Notes: a model not told the origin generated them from the sequence alone. Shown: positions 16,820-25,769, counted from the first letter of the stretch. The stretch is 64,000 nucleotides of DNA from Streptomyces sp. NBC_00250 (GCF_036192275.1 NZ_CP108088.1:6139501-6203500); one strand, 5' to 3'. Translations and numbers: made by a program.

Positions 16820-18199
16820 CTACGGCTCGATGTTCTGGTTCAGCCGGAACACGTTGTCGGGGTCGTACGCGCGCTTCACCGTCCGCAGCCGGTCGTAGTT
16901 CTGGCGGTAGTTGACCCGCACCCGGTCCTGGTCGTCGGTGTCCATGAAGTTGACGTACCCGCCCTCCTGGGTGTGCGGGCGCAGCGCCGTGTCGTAGGCG
17001 CGGGTCCAGGCGATGTTGTCGTCCGAGTCCGCCGGGTCGGTCCAGGTGCCGCCGAAGGAGTGCGAGAAGTCGGCGTCGCGGTAGGCGAACGCGGTGTCCT
17101 CCGGGCCCATGCGGTGGCAGGCGCCGTCGATCGGGAAGATCGCCGTGTCCGATTCGAGGGACGGCATCGTGGCGCCGTACTCCATGTGGGCCGCGATGGC
17201 GCCGTCGGAGAGCCCGCGGCTGAAGTTGCCCTTCCAGTAGTGGTAGAGCCCCGGCGGCAGCTGCTCGTCGAAGAGGGTGTTGATCACCGGGTACGGCATC
17301 CGCTCCATGAACCGGCCGATGACCGGACCCAGCCCGTCCAGGCGGGCGAGGACCTTCTCGTCCTCCGCCTCCGGGCCGCTGAAGCAGGTGAACGCGGCGC
17401 AGATCGGGCGGCCGTGCCAGCGTTCGGGAAGGAACGGTTCCTCCGGGCCGAGCGCGAGGACGAGGATCGAGTTCAGCTCCCAGGGCGCCACCGTGATCAT
17501 CTCCTGCCAGGCCCGGGCCACGCCCCCGTCGAGCGGGTAGCAGCTCAGACCGCCGAAGACGTCCGTCACCGGGTGCAGCCGGTAGGCGAGGGAGACGGCG
17601 ACCCCGAAGTTCCCGCCGCCGCCGCGCAGCGCCCAGAACAGGTCCGGGTGCCGCTCGTTGTCACAGGAGACCAGCGCGCCCTCGGCGGTCACCACGTCCG
17701 CCGCGATCAGGTTGTCGCAGCTCAGACCGTAGCGGCGGGCCAGGTGGCCCATGCCGCCGCCGAGCGTGAGGCCGCCGATCCCGGTCGTGGAGACCACCCC
17801 GCCGGTGGTGGCGAGCCCGAAGGCGTGGGTGGCGTGGTTGAAGTCGCCCCAGGTGGCGCCGCCCTCGGCCCGTGCGGTACGGGCCGCCGGGTCGACCCTG
17901 ACCCCCCGCATCCGGGACAGGTCGACGACGAGGCCGTCGTCCACGGTGCCGAATCCGGCGACCGAGTGGGAGCCGCCGCGCACCGCCAGCGGGAGCTCGT
18001 GCTCCCGGGCGTACCGCACCGCCGCCATCACGTCGCCGGCGTCCACGGCGTGGACGACGACGGCCGGGCGGCGGTCGTGCAGGGCGTTGTAGACCCGGCG
18101 GGACTCGTCGTACGACGGGTCGTCGCGGGTCACGACGGTGCCGCGCACGGCACCGCGGAGCGTGTCGGGAGTGGTCTGGGGGCCGGTCGTGGTGGTCAT
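16820..18199 (-). CDS. FAD-linked oxidoreductase (berberine-bridge-enzyme-like)
   Basis: 459 residues. An FAD-binding PCMH domain (about 45-215) carries RGGSHSVAG, whose His is the usual 8-alpha-histidyl FAD attachment site, then GGLTLGGGMGHLARRYGLSCDN. A C-terminal BBE domain (about 415-459) ends YDPDNVFRLNQNIEP. These enzymes oxidise alcohols, sugars or secondary metabolites using covalently bound FAD; the substrate is not evident. No signal peptide is visible. It is convergent with the TerB gene and no pathway genes are adjacent. Confidence 0.88.
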   Translation of the reverse strand: MTTTTGPQTTPDTLRGAVRGTVVTRDDPSYDESRRVYNALHDRRPAVVVHAVDAGDVMAAVRYAREHELPLAVRGGSHSVAGFGTVDDGLVVDLSRMRGVRVDPAARTARAEGGATWGDFNHATHAFGLATTGGVVSTTGIGGLTLGGGMGHLARRYGLSCDNLIAADVVTAEGALVSCDNERHPDLFWALRGGGGNFGVAVSLAYRLHPVTDVFGGLSCYPLDGGVARAWQEMITVAPWELNSILVLALGPEEPFLPERWHGRPICAAFTCFSGPEAEDEKVLARLDGLGPVIGRFMERMPYPVINTLFDEQLPPGLYHYWKGNFSRGLSDGAIAAHMEYGATMPSLESDTAIFPIDGACHRMGPEDTAFAYRDADFSHSFGGTWTDPADSDDNIAWTRAYDTALRPHTQEGGYVNFMDTDDQDRVRVNYRQNYDRLRTVKRAYDPDNVFRLNQNIEP

Positions 18200-18294
18200 G
18201 TCTCCGGTCTAGCCCGGTGGCCGCCCGGGACGCATCGCCGGAACCACCCATGTACCGGCGGCGGGCCCCCATGGGCCGTTCGGACCATGCCGCG

Positions 18295-20028
18295 TCACAG
18301 GAGGGAGTGCGCGTACGCGTAGGCCGTGGCCGAGGCGCGGGAGCCGACGCCCAGCTTGGCGAAGATGTTGTTCAGGTGCCGGGCGACCGTGTGCTCGCTG
18401 ATCACCAGCTCACGGGCGATGTCCTTGTTCGTCCCGCCGGAGGCGACGAGCCGCAGCACCTGGGCCTCCCGCGCGGTGAGCCCGCCCGGCAGCCGCCGCC
18501 GTGACCCGCCGCTGACCAGCGCCGCCGCGCGCCGGGCGTCCGGTACGGCCCCGAGACGTTCGAAGACCGCCCGCGCGGTGCCCAGCTCCAGGCGGGCCGC
18601 CTCCTCGTCGCCGGCGGCCCGGTCGGCCGCCGCGAGCAGCATCCGCACCTGCGCGGCCTCGTACGGCACGCGCAGTTCCAGCCACCCGGCGAGCGCCCGG
18701 CGCAACGGGAGCAGGGCGTCGGGTCCCTTCTCGGCGAGGGCCACCGAGCCGAGGGCCGTGTCGGCCAGGGCACGCAGCAGCGGTACGTCTCCGTCCCCGG
18801 CGAGTGCGTCGAGCTCCTTCGCGGCACGCGCCGCTCCGGCCACGTCACGGACGGCGAGGGCCACCTCCGTACGGGCGGCGAGCAGCCGGGCCCGGCCCAG
18901 GACGTCGTGGTCGGGGTCGTTCCGGCAGGCCAGGGCCAGGTCGACGCCCGCCACCGCCGCCTCGGCCCGGCCCTGCGCGAGGCGGAGGAGGGCGAGGCCC
19001 GGCTGCGGGATCCGGCCCAGTTCGTGGGCGTGCCCGTACGAGACGGCGGCCGCTTCCAGGCGGCCCTGGCGCCGCTGGACGTCTCCGGCGGCGTAGTACG
19101 CGGCGGCGGCCGACTCCAGACAGTCCACCGGCACCTCGCGGCAGGCCTGCCGGGCCTCCGCCTCGGCGAGTGCCCAGGCCCCGAGGAGGTCGAGGACCTC
19201 GACGCGGTGGGCCCGGCAGACGCCCCGGAAGGGGTTCTCGCCGGAGGGGACGGTCATGGGGAGCGGGCCGGGGGTACGGGCGGCTGCCGTCGTGTCGTCG
19301 GCCGGCGGGTGGCCCGACCAGGGCGGGGCGCACCACTCCATCGCCGCGTTCGTCCACTCCACGGCCCGGGAGAGGTCGGCGGCCTCCATGCACTGGGTCA
19401 GGGCCAGGCAGTACAGCCAGCCCGTGACCATGCCGCTCAGTTCGCCCGCGACCACCGCGCACATGGCGTCGTCGAGGAGGGCGAGGCCCTCGGCCCTGCG
19501 GCCGGCCGCGAGGAGCACATGGGACTCGGCCTGGCGGCTGAGGGCGAGGAGGTCGGGGCTGCCGGAGGCGAGGGCGAGGGCGGTCATGCGGCGGGTCGCG
19601 GCGAGGGCGGCCTCGTGGTCGCCGTGTGCCTCGGCCTCCTCGGACGTCGTCCAGGCCAGGAAGCACTGCTCCGGGCAGTCCGGGAAGTCCTCCAGGTGGT
19701 GCCGGGCGCGGTGGAGCCAGCCGGCCGCCGCCGCGGGCCGCCCGAGGCTCGCGTACTCGTAGTGCAGCCACCAGGAGGTGAGTCCGGCGCCCCGGTGGTC
19801 GTCGGCCGCGAGATAGGCGGCGTGCGCGCGGAGCCGGGCGGTGACGGACTCGTCGACGTGCCCGGACCACCAGGCGGAGTCGGCGAGGACGGTGAGGTCG
19901 TCGGCGGTCAGGCCGCGCGATGGGTGCCGGTCGTGGTCGTGCAGCAGTTCGTACGCCTCTGCCCAGGACTCACGGGCGGCGGCGTCCCTGGCGCGTTCGA
20001 CCGCGTCGGTCGTGGTGGGTGCGGACAT
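18295..20028 (-). CDS. LuxR-family transcriptional regulator (large, helical-repeat type)
   Basis: 577 residues. The C-terminus (about 515-577) is a LuxR/GerE helix-turn-helix with [25 protein letters not shown] and [11 protein letters not shown]. The rest is a long alpha-helical, TPR-like region rich in Ala/Leu ([17 protein letters not shown] and similar units) and lacks an N-terminal Walker A ATPase, so it is not a complete LAL regulator. Target genes are not evident. A perfect 19-bp hairpin ends 4 nt before the ATG and contains the ribosome-binding region. Confidence 0.85.
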   Translation of the reverse strand: MSAPTTTDAVERARDAAARESWAEAYELLHDHDRHPSRGLTADDLTVLADSAWWSGHVDESVTARLRAHAAYLAADDHRGAGLTSWWLHYEYASLGRPAAAAGWLHRARHHLEDFPDCPEQCFLAWTTSEEAEAHGDHEAALAATRRMTALALASGSPDLLALSRQAESHVLLAAGRRAEGLALLDDAMCAVVAGELSGMVTGWLYCLALTQCMEAADLSRAVEWTNAAMEWCAPPWSGHPPADDTTAAARTPGPLPMTVPSGENPFRGVCRAHRVEVLDLLGAWALAEAEARQACREVPVDCLESAAAAYYAAGDVQRRQGRLEAAAVSYGHAHELGRIPQPGLALLRLAQGRAEAAVAGVDLALACRNDPDHDVLGRARLLAARTEVALAVRDVAGAARAAKELDALAGDGDVPLLRALADTALGSVALAEKGPDALLPLRRALAGWLELRVPYEAAQVRMLLAAADRAAGDEEAARLELGTARAVFERLGAVPDARRAAALVSGGSRRRLPGGLTAREAQVLRLVASGGTNKDIARELVISEHTVARHLNNIFAKLGVGSRASATAYAYAHSLL

Positions 20029-20032
20029 GGCT

Positions 20033-20078
20033 CTCGCCCCTTCCCGGTCCTTTCAGGGTAGGACCGGGAAGGGGCGAG
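20033..20078 (-). terminator. 19-bp hairpin between fprA and the LuxR-type gene
   Basis: A perfect inverted repeat, 20033-20051 with 20060-20078 and an 8-nt loop. It lies 20 nt downstream of the fprA stop and directly before the LuxR-type start codon (20028), all on the minus strand. Its 3' arm contains GGGAAGGGG, the only ribosome-binding-like sequence for the downstream gene. It probably terminates fprA transcripts and may also limit translation of read-through message. Confidence 0.85.
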
Positions 20079-20098
20079 GGCCCGCGAAGGCGCAGGCC

Positions 20099-21469
20099 TT
20101 ACTCGATGGCGCCGCTCGCGCGCAGCATGTCCTCGCGCTCGACGATCTTGATGCGCTCGCGGCCCTGCGGCTCGCCGAGCGCCTTCTCGGCGGCGTCCAG
20201 GGCGTACCAGCCCTCCCACGTGGTGTACGTGAGGCCCTTGCCCTCCAGGAAGGACACGACCGCGTCCGTCTCCGGGGTGTCGGGGGTGAGCAGGCGCCCG
20301 TTGGCGAAGTCGTCCAGGAGGTTCGCCACGGTCTCGTTGGCGTCGCCCTTGGTGTGGCCGATGAGGCCGACGGGGCCGCGGCGGATCCAGCCGGTGCAGT
20401 ACGTGGAGGCCATGTGCTCGCCGGTCTCCTCGATGACCCGGCCGCCCTCGTCCGGGACGGTGCCGCTGACGGCGTCCCAGGGCAGCTTGGGCAGCTCGTC
20501 GGAGAGGTAGCCGACGGCGCGGTAGACGGCCTGGACGTCCCAGTCGGTGGTCTGGCCGGTGCCCTTGACGTTGCCCGTGCCGTCCAGCTCGGTGCGCTCG
20601 GTGCGCAGGCCGACGACCTGGCCGTCCTCGCCGAGGATCTCGACGGGCGACTCGAAGAAGTGCAGGAAGAGCTTGTGCGGGCGGTCGCCGACGTCGCGGA
20701 TCGCCCAGTTCTCCAGAGTCTTGGCGACCATGTCGGTCTGCTTGTTCTTGCGCCGCTCGGCGATCGAGCCGTCGTCGTAGTCGATGTCCTCGGGGTTGAC
20801 GATGACCTCGATGGTGGGCGAGTGGTCCAGCTCGCGCAGCTCCATGGGGCTGAACTTGGCCTGGGCCGGGCCGCGGCGTCCGAAGACGTGGATCTCGACG
20901 GCCTTGTTGGCCTTGAGGCCGTCGTAGACGTTCGCCGGGATCTCGGTCGGCAGCAGCTCGTCGCCGGTCTTGGCGAGGATGCGGGCGATGTCGAGGGCCA
21001 CGTTGCCGACGCCGAGGACGGCGACCTTCTCCGCTTCGAGCGGCCAGGTGCGCGGGACGTCCGGGTGGCCGTCGTACCAGGAGGCGAAGTCGGCGGCGCC
21101 GTACGAGCCGTCCAGCTCGACACCGGGGATGCTCAGCGGGCGGTCGGCCATGGCGCCGGTCGAGAAGATCACGGCGTCGTAGAAGGCGCGCAGGTCGTCG
21201 AGGTGTATGTCGGTGCCGTAGTCGATGTTGCCGAAGAGGCGGACCTGCGGCTTGTCGAGGACCTGGTGGAGGGCGTTGACGATGCCCTTGATGCGCGGGT
21301 GGTCGGGGGCGACGCCGTAACGGATGAGGCCGAAGGGGGCGGGCATCCGCTCGAAGAGGTCGATGGACACACCCGGCTCGGCGGCGGCCTCGGACTTCAG
21401 CAGCGCATCGGCGGCGTAGATTCCGGCGGGGCCGGCGCCGACGATCGCGACCCGGAGGGGGCGGGGCAT
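20099..21469 (-). CDS. fprA: Ferredoxin-NADP(+) reductase, FprA type
   Basis: 456 residues. Two dinucleotide-binding folds are visible: VAIVGAGPAGIYAAD at the N-terminus for FAD, and VAVLGVGNVALDIAR near residue 155 for NADPH. MPAPFGLIRYGVAPDH and the C-terminal TGWIRRGPVGLIGHTKGDANETV are typical of adrenodoxin-reductase-like FprA of actinomycetes. The enzyme moves electrons from NADPH to ferredoxins and so serves cytochromes P450 and other redox partners in the cytoplasm. A possible iron-responsive box lies upstream at 21516. Confidence 0.94.
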   Translation of the reverse strand: MPRPLRVAIVGAGPAGIYAADALLKSEAAAEPGVSIDLFERMPAPFGLIRYGVAPDHPRIKGIVNALHQVLDKPQVRLFGNIDYGTDIHLDDLRAFYDAVIFSTGAMADRPLSIPGVELDGSYGAADFASWYDGHPDVPRTWPLEAEKVAVLGVGNVALDIARILAKTGDELLPTEIPANVYDGLKANKAVEIHVFGRRGPAQAKFSPMELRELDHSPTIEVIVNPEDIDYDDGSIAERRKNKQTDMVAKTLENWAIRDVGDRPHKLFLHFFESPVEILGEDGQVVGLRTERTELDGTGNVKGTGQTTDWDVQAVYRAVGYLSDELPKLPWDAVSGTVPDEGGRVIEETGEHMASTYCTGWIRRGPVGLIGHTKGDANETVANLLDDFANGRLLTPDTPETDAVVSFLEGKGLTYTTWEGWYALDAAEKALGEPQGRERIKIVEREDMLRASGAIE

Positions 21470-21515
21470 GACTGGGTTCCCTTCGCAAGCGACGTGGCGG
21501 CGAAGCCGCCGACAC

Positions 21516-21529
21516 TTAGGTCACCCTAA
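21516..21529 (-). promoter_or_regulatory. Possible DtxR/IdeR-family iron box upstream of fprA
   Basis: Read on the minus strand this is TTAGG-GTGA-CCTAA, a perfect 5-bp inverted repeat. It matches the inner 14 bp of the actinobacterial iron box (TTAGG-CTAA-CCTAA) at 12 of 14 positions, but the outer TTAGG half of the 19-bp box is not preserved. It is 47 bp before the fprA start, in promoter position. This implies iron-dependent repression of fprA, which is an inference. Confidence 0.45.
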
Positions 21530-21606
21530 ATAATCCCGGGAGCGGAGTGGTACCCGCCCCCGGTCTATGGCCTCATAAGGCGGACTTATGACTTCCATAA
21601 GCGGTG

Positions 21607-22440
21607 CTAGGTGGTGCCGGAGATCGCCTCGGGGTCGACGAACGCCATGACGGTCAGTGCGATCATGCCGACGAACGCGGCGAGCCCGAAGAGGGCGAAG
21701 AACAGTCCGAGGCAGAGTTCCCCGCGGCGGAACAGGGCGGCCCTCGGGAGGGCGACGTTCCCCGGGTCGACGGGGTCGTAGCTGACCTTGACGGCCATGC
21801 CGCCCGCCCAGGTGAACACGTGGCGGATCAGCCCGGCCGGGTCCGTGTAGAGGTACATCCCCGGCCTCTCCGGGACCTCGGCCGCGAAGGTCGTGATGCC
21901 GTGCCGGATCAGACGCCACTCGCGGTACCAGTTGGCCAGCGCGTTCGAGCCGATGGCGAGGACCGCCGTCGAGACGAGGCCTCCGGGTATGAGGCTCAGC
22001 AGGAGGATCGGCTCCCCGGCGACGGCGACGAGTACGCACAGGGCGGCGAGCAGTCCGAGGGCGCCGGCCGACCCCCACAGGATGCGGCGCAGTTTCCTCG
22101 CCCGCCGGGTCAGGGGGAGGGGGCGCGTCTCGACGAGGGCGGTCCCGTCGGCCGTCGTGTCCCGCCCGGTCGTCCCGGGCAGCGAGGCGTTCACGGTCGC
22201 GGCGAACATGGTGCCCGCCGCCTCGCTCACCCCGTTGATCCTGTGCACGTACCGCGTGGCTCCCGCCGGAGCCGTCAGCTCGACGGTGACCGTCCGCCCC
22301 GCGGCCGTGATCTGCTCGATCGCCGCCAGCGGGATGAGCGCCTGCTCGTGCGGCAGGCTCAGGAGCAGTGCGTCGCCGTCGAGCTGGAGGCAGGTCCTCC
22401 CGGCCCCCTGGATGACGGGGGTGGACGGGGTGATGGGCAT
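21607..22440 (-). CDS. Membrane protein of unknown function (paralogue of the 22593 gene)
   Basis: 277 residues. The N-terminal about 100 residues form a soluble beta-rich, PH-like region (LQLDGDALLLSLPHEQALIPLAAIEQI). Two membrane segments follow (about 120-165), then a DUF3592-like block (YREWRLIRHGITTFAAEV ... LYTDPAGLIRHVFTWAGG ... KVSYDPVDPGNV), and a final hydrophobic pair at the C-terminus. The neighbouring gene at 22593 has the same layout (IPLAAVARVRAGGGVVEIELTA; RRDGSTATAEF; RVSYLPHAPH). No enzyme motif is seen. Confidence 0.7.
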   Translation of the reverse strand: MPITPSTPVIQGAGRTCLQLDGDALLLSLPHEQALIPLAAIEQITAAGRTVTVELTAPAGATRYVHRINGVSEAAGTMFAATVNASLPGTTGRDTTADGTALVETRPLPLTRRARKLRRILWGSAGALGLLAALCVLVAVAGEPILLLSLIPGGLVSTAVLAIGSNALANWYREWRLIRHGITTFAAEVPERPGMYLYTDPAGLIRHVFTWAGGMAVKVSYDPVDPGNVALPRAALFRRGELCLGLFFALFGLAAFVGMIALTVMAFVDPEAISGTT

Positions 22441-22531
22441 GACGGAGAGGGTAGGGCGTGATCACGCACGGCTGAACCCCTCCGGTCCCCGGGGTTCACT
22501 GCACCCGCTGGACGACCTGTCCGGTGCCGTG

Positions 22532-22568
22532 GAGCCCGGCGCCCACCGCAGAGCCCGGCGCCCACCGC
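22532..22568. repeat. Two 18-bp direct repeats with overlapping hairpin
   Basis: GAGCCCGGCGCCCACCGC occurs at 22532-22549 and again at 22551-22568. The second copy continues into GGTGGCGCCGGGG, so it can also fold into a GC-rich stem (one bulged C) and may serve as terminator for the 22593 gene on the minus strand. Confidence 0.75.
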
Positions 22569-22592
22569 GGTGGCGCCGGGGGCCCGCCCTTC

Positions 22593-23387
22593 TCAGTCGC
22601 CGAGCGACAGGACGACACCGAAGATCCCGCCCGTGCAGACGGCCGCTCCGGCCAGGAGCAGTGTCACGAGGCCGACCAGTCGCCCGGGCGTCAGGGCGGT
22701 GACGGCGCGGTGCGGGGCGTGCGGCAGGTAACTCACCCGGACCTCGCCGCCGCCGCTCTTCGAGGTGTACGTGTGGCTCCGCCCGGTCGCGTCCGTGTAC
22801 CGGTACACCCGACGGGCCCTCCTGCCGTCCGTCCGGTGGGAGAACTCCGCCGTCGCCGTGCTGCCGTCCCGCCGGTAGGACCACCGCCGGTGGAGCGCAT
22901 GGCCGGCATTGAAGGCGAGGGCGGCCCCCACGAAGGCGACGGGACCGGCGAAGACGAGGGCCCAGCCGTACTCGCCATGGTCGGCCGACCGCCGCACGTC
23001 GCGGTAGAGCATGCCCAGCAGCACGAGAGCGCAGAGCGCGGCCCCGCCCCACTCCGCGATCCGCCGCGGGAGCGGGACGGGTGTGAGCCGGCTGACGACG
23101 ATTTCGGAGCCGTCGCTCACCGTTCCGTGCTCGGGGAGGGCGGCGGTGACGGCCTCGGCGAAGGCGGTGGCGTCCGCCGCGCTCGCGCTCTCGACGCGGT
23201 ACGTGACCGCCTCGTCCTCGTCGAGCGCGGTCAGCTCGATCTCGACGACCCCGCCTCCGGCGCGGACGCGCGCGACGGCTGCCAGGGGTATGTGGTGCTC
23301 CCCGTCCGCCTGGCGGAGGTTCACGGCCCCACCCTCGAACCGGAGGGTGGCGTCGCTGCCGCCGCGCAGCACGACCGGCGTCGTCAT
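22593..23387 (-). CDS. Membrane protein of unknown function (paralogue of the 21607 gene)
   Basis: 264 residues from ATG 23387. N-terminal soluble region with PLAAVARVRAGGGVVEIELTA, membrane segments at about 110-160, a DUF3592-like stretch (YRRDGSTATAEFSHRTDGRR then YRYTDATGRSHTYTS and EVRVSYLP) and a C-terminal hydrophobic helix. Its start codon overlaps the stop of the upstream DUF397 gene (ATGA), so the two are translationally coupled. The link with a DUF397/Scr1-type regulatory module is unusual; function unknown. Confidence 0.72.
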   Translation of the reverse strand: MTTPVVLRGGSDATLRFEGGAVNLRQADGEHHIPLAAVARVRAGGGVVEIELTALDEDEAVTYRVESASAADATAFAEAVTAALPEHGTVSDGSEIVVSRLTPVPLPRRIAEWGGAALCALVLLGMLYRDVRRSADHGEYGWALVFAGPVAFVGAALAFNAGHALHRRWSYRRDGSTATAEFSHRTDGRRARRVYRYTDATGRSHTYTSKSGGGEVRVSYLPHAPHRAVTALTPGRLVGLVTLLLAGAAVCTGGIFGVVLSLGD

Positions 23388-23578
23388 CTCTTGATGCCGG
23401 CGACGAACGCGGTCCACGCGGCGGCGGGGACGAGGAGGGCGGGGCCGGTGGGGTTCTTGCTGTCGCGGACGGGGACGACACCGGGGACGTCGTGCGAGAC
23501 CTCGATGCAGTCGCCGCCGTCGCCGTCGCTGTAGGAGCTCTTGAACCAGTGGCTGTCGGTCAGGCCGTACTCGGGCAT
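23384..23578 (-). CDS. DUF397 domain-containing protein
   Basis: 64 residues with the full DUF397 pattern: WFKSSYSDGDGGDCIEVSHDVPGVVPVRDSKNPTG is read in order, ending AAWTAFVAGIKR. DUF397 proteins are small partners of Scr1-like HTH regulators in Streptomyces and are proposed to act in regulatory switches. The gene overlaps by 19 nt the 3' end of a decayed Scr1-type regulator (23560-24154) and overlaps the downstream membrane-protein gene by 4 nt. Confidence 0.9.
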   Translation of the reverse strand: MPEYGLTDSHWFKSSYSDGDGGDCIEVSHDVPGVVPVRDSKNPTGPALLVPAAAWTAFVAGIKR

Positions 23579-24154
23579 CGTCTGCAGTCCTCCGCCGCCG
23601 ACTCGATCAGTGCGAGGGACGCCTCCGGCGACAGTGTGGCGACCCTGAGCAGATCGTAGGCGCGCTGTGCCTGCTTCACCACTGCCGGATCGTCGAGGAG
23701 CGTGCCCGAAAACCCCGTCTCCGCATAGGCGGTTGGCGGCTGGTCCTGGAACTCCATGAGCTTGAGCGAGCCGGTCATGTAGGCGTGCGCGCCGACCGAT
23801 CGGGGCAGGACGGTCACCAATGCCCGGCACCACCGTCGGCGCGAACTCGCAGATCTTCGTCGCCACCGACTCCAGCTCCGCCACCTCGTGGAAATAAGAG
23901 GCGTACGGCGACTTGTCGATGAGTCGGCGACACGTCCGTTCGAAAATGCCGCCGGTTTGCAGGACCTCGTCGATTCGCATTGCCACATCCAGCTGCGGCT
24001 TTCGAATTCCCTGCTCGAACAGGCCGATGTAGGCGCCCGAGACGAACACCAGTCCGCCCAGTTCTTCCCGGGTAAGGCCCGCAGCCTCTCTGCGCTCCTT
24101 CAGTACCTCCCCGAAGAACACCCATGCGCTGTCTTGCTGCTTGCCTTTGGCCAT
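23560..24154 (-). pseudogene. Scr1-like HTH regulator, broken by internal deletion and frameshift
   Basis: The frame starting at 24154 encodes an XRE HTH (WVFFGEVLKERREAAGLTREELGGLV, read in part) through EFAPTVVPG. Intact Scr1 proteins then continue for about 100 residues before a segment like VQVLP..GAHAYMTGS. Here that continuation is missing, and the homologous C-terminal part (VTVLPRSVGAHAYMTGSLKL ... LALIESAAEDC) is in a different frame ending at 23560. The junction lies near 23815-23825. The remaining product would be a truncated HTH with an unrelated tail, so loss of function is likely unless a sequencing error is involved. Confidence 0.8.
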
Positions 24155-24286
24155 GGGCTAACTTCCCAAGCCTGCGCCGTAGTTGTACGACCTGCGCATC
24201 TGTCGATTCTACGGATCCGCCCCCACCCTGGTGAGGCGAAGCAGGAAATGGATTCAGAAAGGCATACGTTGGTGAAGGAAGACATC

Positions 24287-24508
24287 ATGAAGACGACCAC
24301 GGGGGCCATCGACGTCGCACAAGAGGCAGTGACGGAATTGCGCGAGGCGCTCGCGAGGGCCGGAATCCGGCTTCCCTCGCTCGGGCTCGACGTCGTCACC
24401 CTCGCCGCCGATCCTCCGAGGCCGCTCGTCGCATTGGGATGCTGCACGGTGGAAACGGCCCGGCTCCTCGCCGCCGCCGTCCTGCCGGGGGAGGAGGACC
24501 GGTCATGA
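24287..24508 (+). CDS. Small conserved-type protein, unknown function
   Basis: 73 residues from ATG 24287, preceded by GAAGGA at 24274-24279 with 7-nt spacing (an in-frame ATG at 24248 would add 13 residues). Reads MKTTTGAIDVAQEAVTELR, then ALARAGIRLPSLGLDV and a C-terminal VALGCCTVETARLLAAAV. It overlaps the next gene by ATGA and is divergent from the broken Scr1-like gene. Such small pairs are usual companions of Scr1/DUF397 loci. No motif indicates a reaction. Confidence 0.6.
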   Translation: MKTTTGAIDVAQEAVTELREALARAGIRLPSLGLDVVTLAADPPRPLVALGCCTVETARLLAAAVLPGEEDRS

Positions 24509-24720
24509 CACTGCCCATCGGGTCGTACGTCGTCGAGATCCGCACCGGGCGGGTCGGGAGGGTCATGGGGCACGAGGGGCCCTACGTCCAGGTCCGGCCG
24601 CTGGGTGGCGGGCGGGAATGGGACGTGGAGCCCGACGGGGTACGAGAGGCGACCTCGGCCGAGCGGCTGAGCGCGGCCACGGCGCACGTGAACGCGCGGA
24701 GTCGCGGCGAGGTGCCCTGA
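24505..24720 (+). CDS. Small conserved protein, unknown function
   Basis: 71 residues, MTLPIGSYVVEIRTGRVGRVMG and GHEGPYVQVRPLGGGREWD being the recognisable core, a small SH3-like beta-barrel pattern by eye. The start overlaps the stop of the preceding ORF (ATGA), so translation is coupled. A strong terminator follows at 24742, indicating a two-gene operon. Proteins of this type often sit beside Scr1/DUF397 modules in Streptomyces. Function unknown. Confidence 0.65.
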   Translation: MTLPIGSYVVEIRTGRVGRVMGHEGPYVQVRPLGGGREWDVEPDGVREATSAERLSAATAHVNARSRGEVP

Positions 24721-24741
24721 CTCCGCATCGTGCGGAACCAG

Positions 24742-24777
24742 GGACGCCCGGCCGGGAGGGAACCCGGCCGGGCGTCC
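24742..24777 (+). terminator. Intrinsic terminator after the two small ORFs
   Basis: A perfect 15-bp stem GGACGCCCGGCCGGG / CCCGGCCGGGCGTCC with loop AGGGAA, 22 nt after the stop. The remaining 225 bp up to recO (24778-25002) contain no recognisable gene. Confidence 0.88.
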
Positions 24778-24990
24778 GTCGTACCGAGGGTGCCCGGGTC
24801 GGCGCGGCGGGAGGTCGCGTACGAACACGGGCTTGAGGTGCTTCTCCGGCAGGGCCTCCGGCGGAGCCGGGCCGGGCCGGTCGCGGGACCGAACAGCTCC
24901 AGGCGCTGATCGCCGCCGCCGCCGAGGGCTGCTCCCCGGGCGCCGGGCCGCCGTCACCCCGTACCGGTCCGGAGGCTCCCTCCCGTACGC

Positions 24991-24996
24991 GAGAAT
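24991..24996 (+). promoter_or_regulatory. -10 hexamer of a leaderless recO promoter
   Basis: GAGAAT ends 6 nt before the recO ATG and there is no ribosome-binding site in between. This matches the pattern seen at era, dus and the globin gene. Confidence 0.5.
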
Positions 24997-25002
24997 GGGC
25001 GC

Positions 25003-25752
25003 ATGAGTCTGTTCCGTGACGACGGCATCGTGCTGCGCACCCAGAAGCTGGGTGAAGCGGACCGCATCATCACGATCCTCACGCGCGGTCACGGGCGCGT
25101 ACGCGCTGTCGCGCGCGGGGTCCGGCGGACCAAGTCGAAGTTCGGCGCGCGACTCGAACCGTTCTCGCACGTGGACGTGCAGTTCTTCGCCCGGGGGAGT
25201 GAGCTGATCGGGCGCGGCCTGCCGCTCTGCACCCAGAGCGAGACCATCGCCGCCTACGGCAGCGGCATCGTCACCGACTACGCCCGCTACACCGCCGGCA
25301 CCGCCATGCTGGAAACGGCGGAACGGTTCACCGACCACGAGGGCGAGCCCGCCGTGCAGCAGTACCTGCTGCTCGTGGGCGGTCTGCGGACCCTCGCCCG
25401 GGGCGAGCACGCACCCCACCTCATCCTGGACGCCTTCCTCCTCCGCTCGCTCGCCGTGAACGGCTACGCGCCCAGCTTCGACGACTGTGCCAAATGTGGA
25501 CTTCACGGCCCCAACCGGTTCTTTTCGGTCGCGGCAGGTGGCGTCATATGCGGCGACTGCCGGCCGGCCGGAAGCGTCGTACCCTCTGCGGAGGCCATCG
25601 GCCTGCTCAGCGCGCTGCTCACCGGCGACTGGGCGACGGCGGACGCGTGTGAGCCGCGTCACGTCAGGGAGGGCAGCGGACTCGTGTCCGCCTATCTGCA
25701 CTGGCACCTGGAGCGCGGCCTGCGCTCGCTGCGGTACGTAGAGAAAAGCTAG
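25003..25752 (+). CDS. recO: DNA repair protein RecO
   Basis: Recombination mediator that helps load RecA on gaps coated with single-strand-binding protein. 249 residues. The N-terminal OB fold starts [24 protein letters not shown], and a C-terminal helical domain contains four cysteines in two CxxC pairs (CAKCGLHG ... CGDC, about residues 163-186) that can bind zinc. It is followed after 17 nt by uppS, the usual order in actinomycetes, and probably shares its transcript. Confidence 0.95.
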   Translation: MSLFRDDGIVLRTQKLGEADRIITILTRGHGRVRAVARGVRRTKSKFGARLEPFSHVDVQFFARGSELIGRGLPLCTQSETIAAYGSGIVTDYARYTAGTAMLETAERFTDHEGEPAVQQYLLLVGGLRTLARGEHAPHLILDAFLLRSLAVNGYAPSFDDCAKCGLHGPNRFFSVAAGGVICGDCRPAGSVVPSAEAIGLLSALLTGDWATADACEPRHVREGSGLVSAYLHWHLERGLRSLRYVEKS

Positions 25753-25769
25753 GTAGGAGAGACCACGTC

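Noticed and set aside
24778..25002. Possible small gene upstream of recO (a short minus-strand peptide LPEKHLKPVFVRDLPPRRP looked coding)
   Set aside because: No start, ribosome-binding site or continuation gives a complete gene; may be a remnant but cannot be supported.
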